Of a stretch of 64,000 bases of DNA, positions 60,992 through 64,000 are shown piece by piece. The notes below the pieces were generated by a model. That model ran no database searches. It saw nothing but the letters and a program-made list of their open reading frames with translations, and was not told where the DNA came from. Made by a program: the position numbers and the translations under genes. Source of the stretch: Lacrimispora sphenoides (lineage in GTDB: Bacteria > Bacillota > Clostridia > Lachnospirales > Lachnospiraceae); the NCBI RefSeq assembly GCF_900105215.1, contig NZ_FOIP01000001.1:1696001-1760000 (forward strand). The letters run 5' to 3'. The first letter of the stretch is position 1; each line of letters begins with the position of its first letter.

Positions 60992-62917
60992 TTAATAAGT
61001 TTTTTTGGCTCTCATTAAGAATAGGATTGCTCCGGATAGAAGGATAAGTGATACAAATACACTAACCGCATAGGTTGGATCCATTGCGTTTGCGGAGACA
61101 GCCTTACTCTGTTGGTTAGCCGCGTTCCTGCCGGGCATTTCCGTCACTTGCGAAATTTGTTCTTCTGTCAAACCCATTTCCAAAAGCTGCTCTTTGATTT
61201 CATCACTAAGCACACCGCTGTTTTCCTGCAAGATTGGCATGGCCTTCTCCATAAGCTCCCGGTCCGGCATATCTCCCATACCACCGAAGCCGCCCTCACC
61301 CCGGCCGCCTTCGCCCTGGCCGCCTTCACTCCGGCCACCTTCCCCTCGGCCGCCTCCGCCCATCATACTGCCCAGTGCGGACAGATTAATACCGGAAGCA
61401 TCAATTAGCGCATCCTTATCTGAATTTTGTCCATCTGTCGTAGAAGGGATGGTTCCGTTAAGCTGCCCGTCAATACTCTGAGCACGAAGGGTTCCCAGTT
61501 CAATAAAGACCGGAAGAGATGCTTCATATTCTTCGTATGTGACAAAGGCGGAAACATCGTTTTTCACATAGTTATTGATCTTTGCGTCTAAATCCATTAC
61601 AGTTTCCGCAAAAACACCGCTTACTAAATAACCATCCACGATCTGTCGCAGGTATTCATGGTATTTGTCCTTATATTCCGGGACTTCAAGCAATTTATTA
61701 ATGAGGGGGCGGTCTTCCATACTTACACCGCTGACTGGTGTGTCGATCGGGAAGTTTACAACGTCACTGGCGCTGTCACTCTGGAATCCGCCAAAAGCAA
61801 GACCGTAATCCCAAGGCAAAACAGTGATTTTTCCATCGCGCTCATAAATGTAATAATTTTGCGCCATACCAGATGTATAGCTATCTAGATTTACAACCAC
61901 CGTATGCGCGGCCAGATAGCGGAGAATTTCGTCCACATCAAAATACTGCTCCAGATTTGTTCCTTCATTTAAGTTTTTTATTGCGGTAATAACACGCTGT
62001 TTATCTTTATCGGAGTTTTTTTGAGATTGGGCATTGTTAAATATTGAACTATAGCTGCTTATATTATCATCAACGTAAACAAGGTCTCCGCCACCTCGTC
62101 CGCCCATACCACCCATTGGAAAACCGCCCATACCGCCGTTTTGGTTATCCAGCTGTTCCAATTGGCTTCCGGTATCATCGCTTTCCAGCGTCTCCTGATT
62201 ACCTTGCGGGCGTTGCCCGCCAGCACCTGGCTGCCCATTAGCTCCCATATCTGCGTCATCCTGACCGGTTTTATGATCCGTGAAGTCTTCTCCTTGCCCC
62301 ATTGTGGTTTTGACACTGTAGAGCTGTCCGCCGGACGTATCGTAAACCCTGTCAAGAAAAGATTTTTCATACCGTTCCAGCGCCAGGTAGAAGCCGAAAT
62401 CTTCTCCATTAACTGTTACGCTGGCATAATTCATAAGCGGTGTTTCTACACCTATATATTTCATAATGTCGTATGATAGATAGTCTTTCATATAGGTGTT
62501 ATCACCCATCAGGTTATTAATGCAGAAAGTGTCCAGCCCATAACATGTCTGCCCTTTTACATAATAACTAAATTTGAAATTAATACTATAACGGTCACTG
62601 TCGTCCATGCTGACTACCTGTGATAAACTTGAATTGCCCTTGGTGCGAATACCGACTGTATGAAATGATTCACCGTTTATGACTAAATCCGCTGAAATAT
62701 ATTCTTTATCTATGGCGTTGTCGAGCATTTCCTGCCAATCATTTTCATCGACACGTATATCTATTGTAAGGATCTCATCTCCAAACAGCTTTGATTCATA
62801 ATCCATCACCTTTTTATTTTGATTCACTCCAGCGGCATAAACGATCATGACACAGGCGAACAGCGACAGGCAAACAAGCAGTGCCGTGATTTTTGCTATA
62901 TGTTTGCTGGTTATCAT
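60992..62917 (-). CDS. CotH-type kinase family protein, secreted or membrane-attached
   Basis: A 641-residue protein. A signal anchor lies at ~8-30, the CotH kinase-like domain at ~50-450 (GIRTKGNSSL, DTFCINNLMGDNTYMKDYLSYDIM, FYLALERYEKSFLDR, VLPWDYGLAFGGF), and a C-terminal helix at ~615-635. CotH of Bacillus phosphorylates coat proteins at serine. Two Gly/Gln/Met-rich inserts interrupt or follow the domain (residues ~220-280; ~545-575), the second from a 15-bp DNA repeat. ATG 62917 is eight bases after GGGAAG. Extracytoplasmic location, not the spore, is suggested by the signal anchor and the two-component neighbours. Confidence 0.85.
   Translation of the reverse strand: MITSKHIAKITALLVCLSLFACVMIVYAAGVNQNKKVMDYESKLFGDEILTIDIRVDENDWQEMLDNAIDKEYISADLVINGESFHTVGIRTKGNSSLSQVVSMDDSDRYSINFKFSYYVKGQTCYGLDTFCINNLMGDNTYMKDYLSYDIMKYIGVETPLMNYASVTVNGEDFGFYLALERYEKSFLDRVYDTSGGQLYSVKTTMGQGEDFTDHKTGQDDADMGANGQPGAGGQRPQGNQETLESDDTGSQLEQLDNQNGGMGGFPMGGMGGRGGGDLVYVDDNISSYSSIFNNAQSQKNSDKDKQRVITAIKNLNEGTNLEQYFDVDEILRYLAAHTVVVNLDSYTSGMAQNYYIYERDGKITVLPWDYGLAFGGFQSDSASDVVNFPIDTPVSGVSMEDRPLINKLLEVPEYKDKYHEYLRQIVDGYLVSGVFAETVMDLDAKINNYVKNDVSAFVTYEEYEASLPVFIELGTLRAQSIDGQLNGTIPSTTDGQNSDKDALIDASGINLSALGSMMGGGGRGEGGRSEGGQGEGGRGEGGFGGMGDMPDRELMEKAMPILQENSGVLSDEIKEQLLEMGLTEEQISQVTEMPGRNAANQQSKAVSANAMDPTYAVSVFVSLILLSGAILFLMRAKKTY
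61290..61349 (-). repeat. 15-bp tandem repeat inside the CotH gene
   Basis: Four units of 15 bp encode a five-residue repeat of the type GG-[RQ]-[GS]-E. The frame is kept. It lies in the Gly-rich tail before the C-terminal membrane helix, probably a flexible linker that can change length. Confidence 0.85.
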
Positions 62918-62947
62918 TGCCTTCACTTCCCATCTGTATTTTTTTCA

Positions 62948-63616
62948 TTACATATAATAATCGCCATTATAGCTAACTAGGACTGCATTTGAAACACCGT
63001 TTATCGTAAGCAGATCATTAATGAATTTCACTGAGGAATCTTTGAGGCGAACCTCAACAGTAAGCTCGATTCCGTTTTTCGACACGTTCTTGGATTTGAC
63101 AAGATGCTTTTTCGTATGATTTTTAAGCATTGATGTTGATTGGGTTTCTGCATTCTCATCATCGCAGTTTATTACAACTACATAAGGCGTATCTGCAGTT
63201 TTCCTGTTGACAAATACAAACAGGACGCAGCCTATAGCAATGGAACCTATCACTGCAAGAGGAATTAAGCCTGCGCCGACAATAATACCTGTAGTAATGG
63301 ACCAGAACAGATATACGAGGTCAAGCGGTTCCTTTACAACGGTACGGAAACGGACAATGGATAGTGCGCCCACCATACCCAGCGATGTAATCAGGTTTGA
63401 AGACACTGCCAAAATAACAAGGGTTGTGATCAAGTCCATGGCGATTAGGGTAATACCGAAAGATGAGGAGTACATGACACCTATGTAGGTCTTTTTATAT
63501 ACCATAAAAATAAACAAGCCAATCACAAATGAAATACCTAAGGCAGCTAAAATATCCGGTATGGAAAATGAAGCAGCCTTATTGAGGAAGGTGAAATTCA
63601 ATAGTTGATCTAACAT
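62948..63616 (-). CDS. DUF4956 membrane protein
   Basis: A 222-residue protein with about four membrane helices (residues ~20-40, ~50-78, ~98-118, ~120-135) around the family core SLGMVGALSIVRFRTVVKEPLDLVYLFW, then a ~75-residue cytoplasmic domain. DUF4956 genes commonly neighbour VTC-domain polymerases and CotH genes; function unknown. The RFRT and acidic-basic motif inside the membrane core suggests an ion or phosphate path, as speculation. ATG 63616 is eight bases after AAGGAG. The VTC gene stop lies 19 bp upstream. Confidence 0.87.
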   Translation of the reverse strand: MLDQLLNFTFLNKAASFSIPDILAALGISFVIGLFIFMVYKKTYIGVMYSSSFGITLIAMDLITTLVILAVSSNLITSLGMVGALSIVRFRTVVKEPLDLVYLFWSITTGIIVGAGLIPLAVIGSIAIGCVLFVFVNRKTADTPYVVVINCDDENAETQSTSMLKNHTKKHLVKSKNVSKNGIELTVEVRLKDSSVKFINDLLTINGVSNAVLVSYNGDYYM

Positions 63617-63635
63617 AATTAACACTCCTTTTTAT

Positions 63636-64000
63636 TTATATAAGTCTTGATACTACGTATTTGGAAAATTCAGTCTCGTTCCTGCTGTCTACCCGAACCA
63701 GCTGACGAATGATTTCAGGAATAAAACCATCATATTTTATTTCAAGCACTATGGCGTTTGCTGCCGGAATTGTAACAAGTTCCGGATTAAATAAGCCGCC
63801 TACATTGTTTGAAGTCCGGATGTTACTGTCAAATGTAATACGGACATTACCAGCAGGATAGACATAGGTTTCTCTTTTGTAGTCCACAATTGTTCGAGGC
63901 CGCAAGTTCTGATAGTGCATTTTTGTGTATAGTTCCATCATCAATGCCTGACCGCTTTCTTTCAATAATCCTAAATTTCCATCCAGAATACCTTCACATT
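63636..64000 (-). CDS. VTC-domain polyphosphate polymerase, C-terminal part (5' end outside window)
   Basis: The frame is open to the right edge, so only the last ~121 residues are seen. They include KRETYVYPAGNVRITFDSNIRTS and VLEIKYDGFIPEIIRQLV, both typical of the tunnel-shaped VTC4-like domain that binds polyphosphate with basic residues and a catalytic Glu. Yeast VTC4 makes polyphosphate from ATP. In bacteria such proteins sit beside DUF4956, as here; whether they make polyphosphate or another polymer is open. It is the first visible gene of the leftward set. Confidence 0.85.
   Translation of the reverse strand, partial: CEGILDGNLGLLKESGQALMMELYTKMHYQNLRPRTIVDYKRETYVYPAGNVRITFDSNIRTSNNVGGLFNPELVTIPAANAIVLEIKYDGFIPEIIRQLVRVDSRNETEFSKYVVSRLI

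Noticed and set aside
1..64000. CRISPR arrays, prophage, insertion sequences, toxin-antitoxin pairs
   Set aside because: No regularly spaced repeats, integrase, transposase or typical small gene pairs were seen on either strand.

Overview
The window looks like the chromosome of a strictly anaerobic, spore-forming Lachnospiraceae member (Lacrimispora / 'Clostridium' type). Support comes from the sporulation genes spoVT, yabP, yabQ and spoIIE inside the classic pth-mfd-spoVT-mazG-yabO-yabP-yabQ-divIC-spoIIE-tilS-hpt-ftsH cluster, rubrerythrin and reverse rubrerythrin with a PerR repressor, strong GGAGG ribosome binding sites, moderate GC content and sigma-A type promoters. The genus is inferred from gene content; no database search was possible. 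No phage, transposase, CRISPR array or rRNA was seen. Almost all genes look intact; the one clear remnant is a truncated DUF4091 gene.

Layout. 1-8.4 kb: end of a P-type Ca2+ ATPase, then glycerol / glycerol-3-phosphate use: glpK, an MgtC-like gene, a three-gene G3P dehydrogenase module (GlpA-like with an Fe-S tail, a GlpB-like flavoprotein, a four-cysteine DUF1667 protein) and a glycerophosphodiester phosphodiesterase. glpK and the GlpA-like gene share a leader made of a common 12-nt motif followed by a terminator-like hairpin, which suggests antitermination control. 8.6-15.9 kb: an FAH-family hydrolase, a TetR-controlled efflux operon (MFS plus ABC permease and ATPase) with a 17-bp palindromic operator on a consensus promoter, and a DUF2087 regulator. 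16-22 kb: two GH3 glycosidases and a GtrA-like membrane protein; the first GH3 has its domains in permuted order and membrane anchors at both ends. 22-28 kb: a LytTR/GHKL two-component system, the peroxide-defence genes rbr, revRbr and perR (perR and revRbr each with a 7-1-7 palindrome at the promoter), a LysR regulator and a PHP phosphatase. 28-38 kb: S1-domain protein, small alarmone synthetase, membrane GDPD, dtd, M18 aminopeptidase, PPIase lipoprotein, xpt, a HAD phosphatase and an FAD protein.

39-53.5 kb is the conserved pth-to-ftsH housekeeping and sporulation cluster. It also holds two small unnamed genes (61 and 47 codons), an exported metallo-beta-lactamase-fold protein and an HU gene. 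Regulation here is notable: mutually exclusive hairpins in the pth leader, a hairpin that buries the yabP ribosome binding site but also contains a sigma-E-like -10, and a spoIIE promoter with 21-bp spacing like that known for Bacillus spoIIE. SpoIIE itself lacks a membrane domain.

53.8-64 kb: a GH13 amylase, tRNA-Tyr and tRNA-Leu, a divergent LysR/aspartase pair, and a leftward gene set of VTC-type polyphosphate polymerase (cut by the window edge), DUF4956 membrane protein, CotH-type kinase, response regulator and histidine kinase. That last set is the best candidate for an incompletely described system.
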